Below, piece by piece: positions 44,366 through 56,144 of a DNA stretch of 64,000 bases (the stretch's first letter is position 1; the number at the start of each line of letters is the position of its first letter). This DNA comes from Achromobacter seleniivolatilans (GTDB lineage Bacteria > Pseudomonadota > Gammaproteobacteria > Burkholderiales > Burkholderiaceae_B), in the NCBI RefSeq assembly GCF_030864005.1, contig NZ_CP132976.1, forward strand, positions 4,774,001 through 4,838,000. Direction: 5' to 3'. The notes below the pieces were generated by a model that was not told where the DNA came from, ran no database searches, and saw nothing but the letters and a program-made list of their open reading frames with translations. A program made the translations under genes and the position numbers.

Positions 44366-45133
44366 CTATCGGCCTGCCGCGGCCGGACCATTCTTGGCCG
44401 CCGCACCGATCAGTCCAGGAACCGCAACATGGCGTTCCAGCAGACGCATGCCCAGCACAACAGTGCCGTTCAGGATCAGATAGATCACCGTTGCTGCGGA
44501 GAACGCCTCGAAGATATGGAAGCTGAATTCCTGCATGGACCGCGCCTGGCCCGTGAGCTCCAACAGACCGATCGTCAGCGCCACCGACGAATATTTGATG
44601 GTGCCCATGAATTCAGACGTCAACGGCGGCAGCACAATGCGGAAGGCTTCGGGCAGGATGATGTAGCGGTACACCTGCACTTCGGTCAGACCCAGCGCCG
44701 TACCCGCCTGAAACTGGCCGCGCGGCAATGACTGAATGCCCGCGCGCAGCTGCTCGGCCACCCGCGCCGTTCCATAAAAACCCAGACACAGCACCGCAGG
44801 CACGAATTGCCCCCAAGGCTGCGGCATCTGCTTCATTGCCAAACCCCAGGCATGTGGCAGCAGCTCGGGCAACACGAAATACCATAAGAACATCTGCACC
44901 AGCAGCGGCACGTTGCGGAAGATCTCCACATACGTCGCGCCCAGCGCGTTCATCCAGCGCGACTGTGCGGTGCGCATCACGGCCAGGCAAGAACCCAGCA
45001 ACAGCGAGAAGACCCACGCCGTCAGCGCCAACGCCAGCGTCCACCCCACGCCGATCAGGATCGTTTCCAGGAAGGTATGTACGCCATCAGGCGACATCTC
45101 CAGGAAGACGCTCCAACTCCAGTTGTAATTCAT
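44366..45133 (-). CDS. gltJ: Amino-acid ABC transporter permease (GltJ-like)
   Basis: 255 residues. Starts MNYNWSWSVFLEMSPDGVHT, close to GltJ of E. coli in length and beginning. Core motifs VEIFRNVPLLVQMFLWYFVL, RVAEQLRAGIQSLPRGQFQA and TALGLTEVQVYRYIILPEAF. Forms the channel with the GltK-like permease. Follows the binding-protein gene by 86 bases. Confidence 0.92.
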   Translation of the reverse strand: MNYNWSWSVFLEMSPDGVHTFLETILIGVGWTLALALTAWVFSLLLGSCLAVMRTAQSRWMNALGATYVEIFRNVPLLVQMFLWYFVLPELLPHAWGLAMKQMPQPWGQFVPAVLCLGFYGTARVAEQLRAGIQSLPRGQFQAGTALGLTEVQVYRYIILPEAFRIVLPPLTSEFMGTIKYSSVALTIGLLELTGQARSMQEFSFHIFEAFSAATVIYLILNGTVVLGMRLLERHVAVPGLIGAAAKNGPAAAGR

Positions 45134-45219
45134 GCCTATGCCCTAGATGGCGGCGCCGGCCGCGGCGCCTTGCCCCAAAACCGCCGCGGGACGCACTTGG
45201 CGTCCCGCGGACTACCTGC

Positions 45220-46131
45220 TTACTCGTATGCCTTGGGGTCACCCGAATCCGTCGGGTTGGCCAGCGCGCGCTTCAACGCGTCGCTCATCGGATACTTCAG
45301 GTTGATTTGCTTCGGAGGAATCGGCGAATTGAAGTACTTGTCGTAGATCGCGGCGATTTTGCCCGTCTTGATCAAGTCCAGCACGGCGTCGTCCACCACC
45401 TTCTTGAAGGCCGGGTCGTCCTTGGGTTCCATGATGCCGTAGGGCGCCATTTCCAGACCCTTCTTGCCAATCACGAACGCATCGGGGTTCTTCGACGAAG
45501 CCACGGCGCCGTAGGCAATACCGTCATCATTGGCCGACCCTGCGGCGCGGCCGGATTCCACCATCAGGATGGTTTCGGCGGTGTCTTTGGTGGGCGCCAT
45601 CGTGATGCCCAGGTTGCCCTTGGCGTTCAGGCCCGAAATCAGCCGGAACGTCTGGCCGCCAGCTTGCGCAGCAATGGTCTTGCCACGGAAGGACTCCAGA
45701 TTGTTGGGGTCCACGCCGCCATCCTTGCGCGCCACCAGCACGACTTGCGCCACGAAAGTCGTAGGCGCGAACGACACCAGCTTGTGGCGGTCCACATTAT
45801 TGGTGGTGTTGCCGCATTCCAGATCGATGGTGCCGTTAGCCAGCAGCGGAATGCGCGTGGCGGACGTCGTCGGGTTGTAGCGCACGTCCAGCTTGGGCAA
45901 TTTCAGTGCGGCCTTCACGTACTGTGCGACTTCCTGGCAGATCTCAACCGTGTAGCCCACCGGCTTCTGATTGCCGTCCAGATAGGCGAACGGAACCGAA
46001 GTTTCAGGGTGGCCAATGGTGATCACGCCGGTTTCCCGGATCTTGTCCAGGCGGCTGGGGCCTTCGGCATGAGCGGTAGCGGCGCCGCCCAGCAGGGCAG
46101 CGGCGACGGAAATCGCAGCAAAAGCTTTCAT
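45220..46131 (-). CDS. gltI: Glutamate/aspartate-type periplasmic binding protein
   Basis: 303 residues from the ATG at 46131, preceded by AAGGGA. Signal peptide MKAFAAISVAAALLGGAATAHA. Mature part begins LDKIRETGVITIGHPETSVP, with RIPLLANGTIDLECGNTTNN, the GltI/DEBP signature, and EICQEVAQYVKAAL. Binds an acidic or related amino acid for GltJKL. Divergent from the LysR gene at 46303. Confidence 0.92.
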   Translation of the reverse strand: MKAFAAISVAAALLGGAATAHAEGPSRLDKIRETGVITIGHPETSVPFAYLDGNQKPVGYTVEICQEVAQYVKAALKLPKLDVRYNPTTSATRIPLLANGTIDLECGNTTNNVDRHKLVSFAPTTFVAQVVLVARKDGGVDPNNLESFRGKTIAAQAGGQTFRLISGLNAKGNLGITMAPTKDTAETILMVESGRAAGSANDDGIAYGAVASSKNPDAFVIGKKGLEMAPYGIMEPKDDPAFKKVVDDAVLDLIKTGKIAAIYDKYFNSPIPPKQINLKYPMSDALKRALANPTDSGDPKAYE

Positions 46132-46302
46132 TTGAATCCCTTGGCGCCGTACGTGCGGCGCGTATTTATGTTCACGAACAGCGGTGCCAAACTGATTGGT
46201 AACCGCCGCGTCCCGCGATGAGCCCCGCGGCTGGCAAAAAGTATCAACTAGCAGTATGGTTTTATCCAGTTCCAATCGGGTATTCCTCTATACGGATTTG
46301 AT

Positions 46303-47235
46303 ATGGCCATTCCACGGATGGGCTTAAGACACATCGAGGCTTTCCGAGCCGTCATGATGACGGGCTCGATGACGGCCGCCGCGCGGCGCGTGCATACCTC
46401 GCAGCCGCACGTTAGCCGCTTAATTGCGCAATTGGAAGCGATCACGCAGTTCCCCTTGTTCGATCGCAATGGCAGCCGGCTAAGCCCCACGCAAGACGGT
46501 TCGCGCTTCTTTCAAGAGGTGGAAAAGACCTTTATCGGCCTGGCCGGCCTGGAATCGGCAGCGGCCAGCATCCGCTCGTTCAGCGCCAGCCGCCTGAGCG
46601 TGGCGGCCATGCCCCGGCTGGCTGGCGGCTTGCTGGCCCGCATCGTCGCCGCCTTCAAGACGGAATATCCGGACGTGATGGTGTCCATCCACTCCGGCAA
46701 CGCCAGTGCCGTGCACAACTGGATCAGTTCGGGATTTTGCGACACGGGCCTGGCCATGCTGTCCGGGGAAAGCCCAGGCATACAGGTTGAACCGGTGCTG
46801 ACGATGAGCTGCGTGGCCGTGCTGCCCAAAGGGCACCGCCTGACCAAGCTGAAGAAGCTCAAACCCGCCGACTTCGCTGGCGAGCCCTTCATCTCCTTTC
46901 CCAGCGCGACCCCTCTGCGTGAAAAGATCGACGCCGTGTTCAAGGCGGCCAAGGTCGAAAGGCAGACCGTGGCCGAGGCCGGGCTGGGCTCGTCCGTCTG
47001 CGCGCTGGTGGGCGCAGGCCTGGGCGTGGCGCTGATCAACCCCTTGGCCGCGCGCGAGGAATACGAAGCCAACGGCGTCGAGGTCCGGCCTTTCAGCCCC
47101 TCGGTTACGGTCACGGTGGCGTTGCTGTACCCGCCGTATCACACGCGCACCCGGCTGGTCAGCGTGTTCTCACGCTATGCGCACCAGCTCATGCAAGAAG
47201 AAATGGGCGACTTGAAAACGCGGCCCGCCCGCTGA
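46303..47235 (+). CDS. LysR family transcriptional regulator (divergent from gltI)
   Basis: 310 residues. Helix-turn-helix MTAAARRVHTSQPHVSRLIA at ~23-42, then QFPLFDRNGSRLSPTQDG; the rest is the effector domain. The start IPRMGLRHIEAFRAVMMTGS is like the NocR/OccR/octopine subgroup. The 171-base divergent region with gltI is its probable binding site, so it likely controls gltIJKL-ltaE. Confidence 0.92.
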   Translation: MAIPRMGLRHIEAFRAVMMTGSMTAAARRVHTSQPHVSRLIAQLEAITQFPLFDRNGSRLSPTQDGSRFFQEVEKTFIGLAGLESAAASIRSFSASRLSVAAMPRLAGGLLARIVAAFKTEYPDVMVSIHSGNASAVHNWISSGFCDTGLAMLSGESPGIQVEPVLTMSCVAVLPKGHRLTKLKKLKPADFAGEPFISFPSATPLREKIDAVFKAAKVERQTVAEAGLGSSVCALVGAGLGVALINPLAAREEYEANGVEVRPFSPSVTVTVALLYPPYHTRTRLVSVFSRYAHQLMQEEMGDLKTRPAR

Positions 47236-47271
47236 TGGGGCAGGCCGGTCTTGGATGCGCACCCGGCCCGT

Positions 47272-47940
47272 CTAGCTCAGATGTTGTTCCAAGTAGCTGT
47301 CCGCCTCGCCCGACAGCTTTAGCGCTTCCCATTGCGCCAGCGTCAACTGTGGCATCTGGAAGGCTGGCTGCGGACGGCAATACCAGCCAGGATTGTGCAG
47401 CCGCGCCAGCAGGTCCATTTTCGGGCCGTCCAGATACAGGTGTTCCCGGTCGGCCATCATGTCGTCCTGCACATGCATCGCCACCACATCGGCGACCACC
47501 AGACTGCGGCGGTCGATACGGATCAGTTCATGCACCCGGCACTCGAACGCGACCGGCGACTGCGCCACGCGCGGCACGCCGATCCGGGTAGATGGCGACA
47601 GCACCAGCCTGGCTTCCAGCGATTCGTCCACCCCCGCTGGAAAGTCCACGGCCGTCACGTTCATCCTTGCAGCCAGCCTGGCCGACACCAGGTTCACGGT
47701 GAACTCACCTCGCTCGGCAACATTGCGCGCCGTGTCCTTGGGCACGCCATCACGCACGCCGATCCCCACGCAGATCAGCGGCGGATCTCCCGACATCAGG
47801 TTAAAGAACGAGAAGGGCGCCACGTTTGTCGCCCCCTCGGTATCGCGGGACACGATCCAGGCGATAGGGCGCGGCACAATCGCCGCAGTCAGCAGCTTGT
47901 ATCGGGCCGGTCCCGCCAAGGCATTCAAATCGATGAACAT
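47272..47940 (-). CDS. Flavin reductase family protein
   Basis: 222 residues. FMN-binding split barrel: YKLLTAAIVPRPIAWIVSRD, ATNVAPFSFFNLMSGDPPLI, KDTARNVAERGEFTVNLVSA and the tail HNPGWYCRPQPAFQMPQLTL. Reduces or binds FMN, often as partner of a monooxygenase. It follows the VOC gene by 18 bases. No monooxygenase is adjacent. Confidence 0.9.
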   Translation of the reverse strand: MFIDLNALAGPARYKLLTAAIVPRPIAWIVSRDTEGATNVAPFSFFNLMSGDPPLICVGIGVRDGVPKDTARNVAERGEFTVNLVSARLAARMNVTAVDFPAGVDESLEARLVLSPSTRIGVPRVAQSPVAFECRVHELIRIDRRSLVVADVVAMHVQDDMMADREHLYLDGPKMDLLARLHNPGWYCRPQPAFQMPQLTLAQWEALKLSGEADSYLEQHLS

Positions 47941-47958
47941 GAGTTGTCCCCAGCCGCG

Positions 47959-48477
47959 TCAGTCTTGCGTGGCGGCCGGCTCAGGCGCGGCCGGCTTAGG
48001 TGCGGCCGGCGCAGGCGCGGCGCCGCCCGCCGCCTTCGCATCGGCAAACTGGCGGTCGCTGCGCTTACAGCGGCAACGGCCGATCTGATGCAGTTCGATC
48101 AGATTGCCCACCGGGTCGCGCAGGAACAGCTGCATCAGTTCAGGCGCCGCCACGTTATCCAGCTTCCAGTAATCCACCGCCTGGCGTTGCAGTTCCAGTT
48201 CGGCAGCCGCGATGTCTCGCACCGCCAGCGCCACGTGGTTTTCCACAGGGTCGCAACCTGGCCCCTGAGAATAGGGCGAGGGGCCGTCGCTGCCCAGCAG
48301 ATGGATCTGGCAATCATTGCCCAGGTCCAGGAAGTATCCCGCGATGCCCGGAATCTCCCAGCGCCCTTGATCGGTATCCAACCCCAGCACGCCCCCGTAG
48401 AACGCGCCCATGGCCGTCACCTTGGCCAGCGGCATGCGCACCGCGTGATGATGCAGCTCCAGAACATCCAGCGCCAT
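47959..48477 (-). CDS. VOC (glyoxalase/bleomycin-resistance) family protein with Ala/Pro tail
   Basis: 172 residues from the ATG at 48477, preceded by AAGGAGAG. One VOC domain in residues ~1-135: LELHHHAVRMP, AFYGGVLGL, HVALAVRDI and FLRDPVGNLIELHQIG, holding the usual His and Glu metal ligands. The last ~25 residues are an Ala/Pro-rich low-complexity tail with no clear role. Likely a dioxygenase, lyase or isomerase acting with the flavin reductase. Divergent from a LysR gene. Confidence 0.88.
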   Translation of the reverse strand: MALDVLELHHHAVRMPLAKVTAMGAFYGGVLGLDTDQGRWEIPGIAGYFLDLGNDCQIHLLGSDGPSPYSQGPGCDPVENHVALAVRDIAAAELELQRQAVDYWKLDNVAAPELMQLFLRDPVGNLIELHQIGRCRCKRSDRQFADAKAAGGAAPAPAAPKPAAPEPAATQD

Positions 48478-48640
48478 TTGTCTCTCCTTGGTGTCTCCGG
48501 CTGGCGCCCATGCGCCGCCAAAGCGGCCATGTTGGCGGTCGTTTGCACGCTGAGGAATGCCGCTCAAAGCAATTCACGATTGCACCGGGCGCAACATTGG
48601 CGCACGCGCTGGCGGCCCGCGCCGCGCTATGCTTGCCCGT

Positions 48641-49546
48641 ATGAAATTGCCAGACCTCAACCTGTTGCTGACCCTGGACGTGCTGATTCAGGAAGGCAGC
48701 GTCGCAGGCGCCGCACGCCGCCTCAACCTGAGCACCCCGGCCATGAGCCGCAGTCTGGCCCGCATCCGCGACGCCGTGGGCGATCCCGTGCTGGTACGGT
48801 CGGGCCGCGGCCTGGCGCCCACGCCGCGCGCGCTGGAACTGCAAGCGCAGGTCCATAGCGTGGTCGAACAGGCGCAATCGGTCTTCTCCGCATTCAGCCA
48901 AGACCTGAACCTGGCCACATTGACCCGCGTCTTCACCCTGCGCGCCAACGACGTTTTCATCGGCGGCTACGGCGGCCGCCTGCGCGAACATTTGCGCCGC
49001 TATGCCCCGCGCACGGTGCTGCGTTTCGTCTCCGAAGGTGAAGACGACACCGATGCCCTCAGCGGCGAGGCCGACCTTTATATTGGCTCATCGCAAAAGT
49101 TCGGCGCCGACATCAAGGTGCAGAGTCTGTTCACCACGTCCTTCTGCGGTCTCGCCCGCGCCGGACACGCCATCTTCAAAGGCGCCGTCACGCCTGAACG
49201 ATTCGTCGCCTATGACCACATCAGCGTGTCCCGCCGCGGCCGCGCGCAAGGCCCCATCGACCTTGCCCTGGCCGAGCTGGGCCTGACACGCCATGTCTCA
49301 CTGATCACACCCACGTTTCACGCCGCCATCTTTGCGCTGGCTGATTCCGACCTGATCCTGCCGTCCATGCCCCAGCACCTGATGCCCGGCATCGAACGCC
49401 TTGGACTGAAGCTGCGCGCCTTTGAGTCGCCGGTGCCGATGACGCCGGTGACGGTCATCCAGGCGTGGCCGCCGCGGCTCGATAGCGACCCGGCGCATCG
49501 CTGGCTGAGGCAAACGGTCAAGCAGGTTTGCGACGCCACGGCATAA
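48641..49546 (+). CDS. LysR family transcriptional regulator (divergent from VOC gene)
   Basis: 301 residues from the ATG at 48641 (MKLPDLNLLLTLDVLIQEGS), the normal LysR distance before the helix-turn-helix VAGAARRLNLSTPAMSRSLA. Then VGDPVLVRSGRGLAPTPRAL and an effector domain. Likely regulates the divergent VOC-flavin reductase pair (163-base gap). The in-frame ATG at 48557 was rejected because the extension is not LysR-like. Confidence 0.9.
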   Translation: MKLPDLNLLLTLDVLIQEGSVAGAARRLNLSTPAMSRSLARIRDAVGDPVLVRSGRGLAPTPRALELQAQVHSVVEQAQSVFSAFSQDLNLATLTRVFTLRANDVFIGGYGGRLREHLRRYAPRTVLRFVSEGEDDTDALSGEADLYIGSSQKFGADIKVQSLFTTSFCGLARAGHAIFKGAVTPERFVAYDHISVSRRGRAQGPIDLALAELGLTRHVSLITPTFHAAIFALADSDLILPSMPQHLMPGIERLGLKLRAFESPVPMTPVTVIQAWPPRLDSDPAHRWLRQTVKQVCDATA

Positions 49547-49593
49547 TCCCCGTCGGACCTTGGCGCACCTCGCGCTGCAGGCTCTTGGCCCGC

Positions 49594-49630
49594 CCCAAAA
49601 AACAAAGGCCAGCCTTTTCAGGCTGGCCTT
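49594..49630 (-). terminator. Intrinsic terminator of gyrB
   Basis: On the minus strand AAGGCCAGCC-TGAAAA-GGCTGGCCTT (49605-49630), a 10-bp perfect stem, followed by TTTGTTTTTT (49595-49604). It lies 22 bases after the gyrB stop. Confidence 0.9.
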
Positions 49631-49652
49631 CGCTATACCAACGCGGTGGCGA

Positions 49653-52118
<2,466 letters not shown>

Positions 52119-52195
52119 TTAAAGAACGGCCTGGCGGCCGGACCGCCCGCGAGCCTAAGCCCGCAAGCGGCACAAACCCACAATAGGCGCGCGGA

Positions 52196-53305
52196 TTAAA
52201 TCCGCATGGGCATGACGACGTATTTGAATTGGTCGTCTTCGGGCAGGGTGATGAGCGCCGACGCATTGGCATCGGGCATGACCGACCACTGGATATTGTC
52301 GACTTTCACGTTGGCCAGCACATCAAGCAAATAGCCCACGTTAAAGCCCACATCCAGGGCCTCATGGCCGTAGTCGATGTCGATTTCTTCCTGCGCCTCT
52401 TCTTGCTCGGCGTTGGAAGACGAAATCTTCATCTGGTTCTGCGCCAGTTGCAGACGCACACCCTTGAACTTGTCGGTCGTGAGAATGGCTGCACGCTGCA
52501 AGCTGCCCTGAAGCGCTTCGCGGCTCACCATGAAGTGACGCGTGTAGTTCGTGGGAATCACACGGGTGAAGTCGGGGAACTTGCCTTCGACCAGCTTGGA
52601 CACCAGCTCCACATCGCCGAAGCGGAAGCGGATCTGGCCCGGCGCCACATCAATGGAGACCACCTCGTCGGAGTCCTCCAGCAGGCGCTGCATTTCCAGC
52701 ACGGTCTTGCGCGGCACGATAACTTCGTGACGTTCGGCGATGCCGTCGGCTTCAGTCGAGCAATGCGCCAGGCGGTGGCCATCGGTGGCAACAGCGCGCA
52801 CACGGCCCGGTTCAAACACCAGCAGCATGCCGTTCAGGTAGTAACGAATGTCTTGTTGCGCCATGGCAAAGTGCACCATGTTGAACAGATGGCGCAAGGT
52901 GCGTTGGGGCATGGTCAGCGAGACGTCCCAATGCTCGGGTTGAGCAACGGTGGGGAACTCGCTTGCAGCCAACGTCTGCAACGCAAAGCGGCTCTTGGCG
53001 GACTGAACCGACAACTTATTGCTGGCCAGCGCCAGGCGCACATCGCCAGTGTCTGGCAATGCCTTCAGGATATCCAGCAACTTACGCGCTGCGACGGTGG
53101 TGGACTCGTTGTCCTGGCCCACGCCGAAATCCGCATGAGTGGTGATCTGTACTTCCAGGTCGGTCGCAATGAAAGCAACTTTGTTGCCTTCTTTGCGCAT
53201 CAGGATGTTCGCCAGAATGGGAAGGGTATGGCGTCTTTCGACGATGCCCGCCACAGTCGATAACGGTTTCAGCAATGCATCGCGTGTGGTTTGTACGAGT
53301 TGCAT
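52196..53305 (-). CDS. dnaN: DNA polymerase III beta sliding clamp
   Basis: 369 residues from the ATG at 53305 (MQLVQTTRDALLKPLSTVAG), which has AAAGGA at the right distance; an ATG two codons earlier overlaps that site. Three clamp domains; GIVERRHTLPILANILM and the ending ITLPEDDQFKYVVMPMRI are typical. Two bases after dnaA, so cotranscribed. Confidence 0.97.
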   Translation of the reverse strand: MQLVQTTRDALLKPLSTVAGIVERRHTLPILANILMRKEGNKVAFIATDLEVQITTHADFGVGQDNESTTVAARKLLDILKALPDTGDVRLALASNKLSVQSAKSRFALQTLAASEFPTVAQPEHWDVSLTMPQRTLRHLFNMVHFAMAQQDIRYYLNGMLLVFEPGRVRAVATDGHRLAHCSTEADGIAERHEVIVPRKTVLEMQRLLEDSDEVVSIDVAPGQIRFRFGDVELVSKLVEGKFPDFTRVIPTNYTRHFMVSREALQGSLQRAAILTTDKFKGVRLQLAQNQMKISSSNAEQEEAQEEIDIDYGHEALDVGFNVGYLLDVLANVKVDNIQWSVMPDANASALITLPEDDQFKYVVMPMRI

Positions 53306-53307
53306 GT

Positions 53308-54765
53308 TCATCCTTTTAGAGTTTGTTCCAACACGTGCAGGGTATGGTTGAGCTCCGCTTGCTTTGCGCGGGCGTCGGAAATCTTGCGTACGGCATGCAG
53401 TACGGTGGTGTGATCACGGCCACCGAACAAATCGCCGATTTCCGGCAGGCTTTTCTGAGTCAGCTCCTTCGCCAGGTACATCGCAACCTGACGCGGCAAT
53501 GCAATATTGGCGGGCCGCCGTTTCGAGTACATGTCGGCCACCTTGATCTTGTAGAAATCCGCCACCGTCTTCTGGATATTTTCTACAGTGATCTGGCCGT
53601 TGGATACCGACAGCAAGTCCTTCAGAGCTTCCTTGCAAACATCTACCGTCAGCACGTCGCGGCCGTGGAAGCGGGCGTAGGCCAGAACCTTGCGCAGCGC
53701 GCCTTCCAGTTCGCGCACGTTGCTGCGCAGATGCTTGGCGATGAAAAACGCCACTTCCTCGGGCATGGGCACGCCTTCGGATTCCGCCTTACGCAGCAGA
53801 ATCGCCACGCGCATTTCCAGTTCGGGCGGCTCAATAGCCACCGTCAGACCGGAGTCAAAGCGCGAGATCAGGCGGCTGTCGATGCCCGACAGTTCCTTCG
53901 GATACGTATCGCTGGTGATGATGATCTGCTTGCGCTGCGCGACCATCGCTTCGAACGCATAGAAGAATTCTTCCTGCGTGCGGTTCTTGCCAGAGAAGAA
54001 CTGGATGTCATCGATCAGCAGCAGATCAAGCGAATGGTAGTAACGCTTGAAATCGTCGAACGCCTTGCGCTGATAGGCCTTCACCACATCTGACACGTAC
54101 TGGTCGGCATGCACATAGCGCACGCGCACACCGGTACCCGCCGCCACCATGGCGTTGCCGATGGCGTGGATCAAGTGGGTCTTGCCCAGGCCCACGCCGC
54201 CATACAGGAACAGCGGGTTGTACGAAGTGCCCGGGTTCTCGGCCACCTGCAACGCGGCAGCGCGCGCCAGCTGGTTGGCCTTACCGGTCACGAAGTTCTC
54301 AAACGTCAGATCGGTGTTCAAGCGCGAGCGCTCGTACACGATGTTGGCCGCTTCCGCGTTTGCCGACTGTGCCGCCGTCGTCGTGGCGGGAGGAGGGGGC
54401 GCGGATGTGACCGATACGTGCACAGGCGGCGCGCCGCCTGCGGGCTGGGCAGCGGACAGATGCGCTTGCTCGGGTTGCGGCGAACGCACGGGCGCGACCG
54501 GCATACGCGGCGCAGCTCCGTGTGAAGGCAACTCAAACAAAACCTGTACCGGTCGCTTGAACCACTCCGCGGCCAACGCTTCGATCTGGTGGGAAAAGTT
54601 CTTCCGTACCCAATCCAGCTTGAAGCGGTTGGGCGCGGCAACGCGCAGCACCGCCTGCGTCTCGTCGTACGCAAGCGGGACCAGCGGTCGTATCCACGCG
54701 CTGATTTGTTGGGGGGGGAGTTCCTGCTCAAGACGACTGACGCAGGTCTGCCAGAATTCTTTCAT
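53308..54765 (-). CDS. dnaA: Chromosomal replication initiator DnaA
   Basis: 485 residues from the ATG at 54765 ([20 protein letters not shown]); a TTG 15 bases upstream is less likely. Domain I up to ~80, a Pro/Ala-rich linker ~85-140, AAA+ domain with Walker [10 protein letters not shown] at 189-197 and [10 protein letters not shown], and the DNA-binding domain with [20 protein letters not shown] near the end. Initiates replication at oriC by binding TTATCCACA-type boxes; one lies 45 bases upstream of its own start. Confidence 0.98.
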   Translation of the reverse strand: MKEFWQTCVSRLEQELPPQQISAWIRPLVPLAYDETQAVLRVAAPNRFKLDWVRKNFSHQIEALAAEWFKRPVQVLFELPSHGAAPRMPVAPVRSPQPEQAHLSAAQPAGGAPPVHVSVTSAPPPPATTTAAQSANAEAANIVYERSRLNTDLTFENFVTGKANQLARAAALQVAENPGTSYNPLFLYGGVGLGKTHLIHAIGNAMVAAGTGVRVRYVHADQYVSDVVKAYQRKAFDDFKRYYHSLDLLLIDDIQFFSGKNRTQEEFFYAFEAMVAQRKQIIITSDTYPKELSGIDSRLISRFDSGLTVAIEPPELEMRVAILLRKAESEGVPMPEEVAFFIAKHLRSNVRELEGALRKVLAYARFHGRDVLTVDVCKEALKDLLSVSNGQITVENIQKTVADFYKIKVADMYSKRRPANIALPRQVAMYLAKELTQKSLPEIGDLFGGRDHTTVLHAVRKISDARAKQAELNHTLHVLEQTLKG

Positions 54766-54780
54766 GTCGCTCTTATTCAA

Positions 54781-55204
54781 ACCTCGATTCTACCTTGCCT
54801 GGGCTGGGGTTATCCACAGGGTAGGACATTACCGTCTACACTGCGCTAGCTTAACTGTTTGACAAGACAGGGAAAACTTGCTGAAATGGTGGGCTTTTCC
54901 GAATTCTGTCTGTCAGAAGGTTTCACAGAAAGCTATTACCGGGCCCCCAAGGTACACACCTAGCGGGCCTACAGGTGCCTTACAGGAAGTAGCGTCTTAA
55001 CAGATGCGTCTGCCTCGACAACTGGCTGGTTTGTAGCTTTGCTGAATAGGTCGCCTGAGAAGAAATTCTCAGTCAGAGCCCCGTCTACAAGTTGTTTTTT
55101 GCACATGTTGCAAAAATGCTTACTAGATACCCGCTTCCTGAATGCGCGTCCTGGAACCCTCCGGGCAGGTCCCTTCTGACTTTTGTTCTTTTTGTGGATC
55201 GTCC
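54781..55204. other. dnaA-rpmH intergenic region, candidate oriC
   Basis: 424 non-coding bases in the conserved place for oriC. One exact DnaA box TTATCCACA at 54810-54818 and one relaxed box TTTTGCACA at 55097-55105 beside AT-rich DNA (55090-55125). A perfect hairpin CTGAGAA-GAAA-TTCTCAG is at 55055-55072. Few boxes are seen for an origin, so oriC here is likely by position but not proven. Confidence 0.55.
54787..54818 (-). promoter_or_regulatory. Candidate dnaA promoter with DnaA box over the -35
   Basis: On the minus strand TAGAAT (54792-54787) resembles a -10, and the DnaA box 54810-54818 lies where the -35 would be, an arrangement fitting DnaA autoregulation. No good -35 hexamer is visible. 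Confidence 0.4.
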
Positions 55205-55339
55205 ATGAAACGTACCTACCAACCTTCCGTTACTCGCCGCAAGCGCACTCATGGCTTTCGCGTTCGCATGAAAACCCGCGCTGGCCGCGCCATCCTGAAC
55301 GCCCGTCGCGCCAAGGGCCGCAAGCGTCTGGCCGTCTAA
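55205..55339 (+). CDS. rpmH: 50S ribosomal protein L34
   Basis: 44 residues, [20 protein letters not shown] with the basic tail [12 protein letters not shown], exactly the L34 pattern. ATG at 55205 follows a longer in-frame ATG at 55142 that is not L34-like. Part of the large ribosomal subunit. First gene of rpmH-rnpA-yidD-yidC. Confidence 0.98.
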   Translation: MKRTYQPSVTRRKRTHGFRVRMKTRAGRAILNARRAKGRKRLAV

Positions 55340-55452
55340 GTTTTGGCTTTTCCGGATTTTTTCGGAAAACCTCACTAATGCACGGACCGGCCATATTGCA
55401 AGACCCCTCGCAATCTCGTCCCGGTTCCGCGCAAACGCCTGACCCGCAGTCC

Positions 55453-55824
55453 ATGCCGCGCTCCACGCTTCCCCCGGAGGCGCGGCTGCATCGCCCCTCC
55501 GAGTTCGCCGCAGCCCTCAAAGGCCGGCGTCTTGCCCGAGGGGCGTTATTCATTGTGACGTCTGCGCCCAATGAGTTGCCTCCTGGTCAGGCTGCCTGTG
55601 CGCGCCTGGGCTTGGTGATCGCCAAGCGGTATGCCGCCCACGCCAGAACGCGTAACGCCATCAAGCGGGTTATCCGCGAAGCGTTTCGCCACCGGCGCTT
55701 GGCATTACCGGCGAAAGATTACGTCGTGCGCCTGCACAGCAAGGTCGCACCCGCCACGCTCACCGCGCTTAAACACGCGGTGCGAGCCGAAGTGGACGCT
55801 CACTTTGAGCGGATCGCACGATGA
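55453..55824 (+). CDS. rnpA: Ribonuclease P protein component
   Basis: 123 residues from the ATG at 55453 ([20 protein letters not shown]), a start matching Bordetella RnpA as I recall it; an in-frame ATG at 55378 would add 25 unlike residues. The RNase P motif [15 protein letters not shown] (in [20 protein letters not shown]) is present. Protein cofactor for tRNA 5' maturation. Its end overlaps yidD by 4 bases (ATGA). Confidence 0.94.
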   Translation: MPRSTLPPEARLHRPSEFAAALKGRRLARGALFIVTSAPNELPPGQAACARLGLVIAKRYAAHARTRNAIKRVIREAFRHRRLALPAKDYVVRLHSKVAPATLTALKHAVRAEVDAHFERIAR

Positions 55825-56096
55825 TTTTCAAGGCACTGCTTATCGCCCCTATCCGGTTCTACAGGTTTTTCCTGAGCCCCTGGATTGGCAGGCAGTGCCG
55901 TTTTACCCCCACCTGCTCGGCGTATGCGATTGAAGCGATCGAACGCCATGGCGCCTGGCGCGGATTCTGGCTGGCAGTGCGCCGTATTGGCCGTTGTCAT
56001 CCGTGGTCGCCCGGCGGGTTAGATCCGGTTCCGCCGGCCAAGGGAACCAACAGCCCCTCGTGCTGCTCCCACAGCCACCGCATCGAGCATGATTGA
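55821..56096 (+). CDS. yidD: Membrane protein insertion efficiency factor YidD
   Basis: 91 residues. [40 protein letters not shown] and [17 protein letters not shown] are the conserved YidD stretch, with the three usual cysteines. Short amphipathic inner-membrane protein aiding YidC. Starts inside rnpA and lies 48 bases before yidC. Confidence 0.96.
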   Translation: MIFKALLIAPIRFYRFFLSPWIGRQCRFTPTCSAYAIEAIERHGAWRGFWLAVRRIGRCHPWSPGGLDPVPPAKGTNSPSCCSHSHRIEHD

Positions 56097-56144
56097 CGCT
56101 AAACTGGCGGGCTTTGCTGGCCCGTATTCACTTCAGTAGGCACC

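Noticed and set aside
44728..46221. A 497-codon plus-strand frame across gltJ and gltI
   Set aside because: It runs antisense to two well-supported transporter genes and has no recognisable domain.
55142..55204. N-terminal extension of L34 from the ATG at 55142
   Set aside because: L34 is almost always 44-46 residues and the extension is not similar; ATG at 55205 fits exactly.
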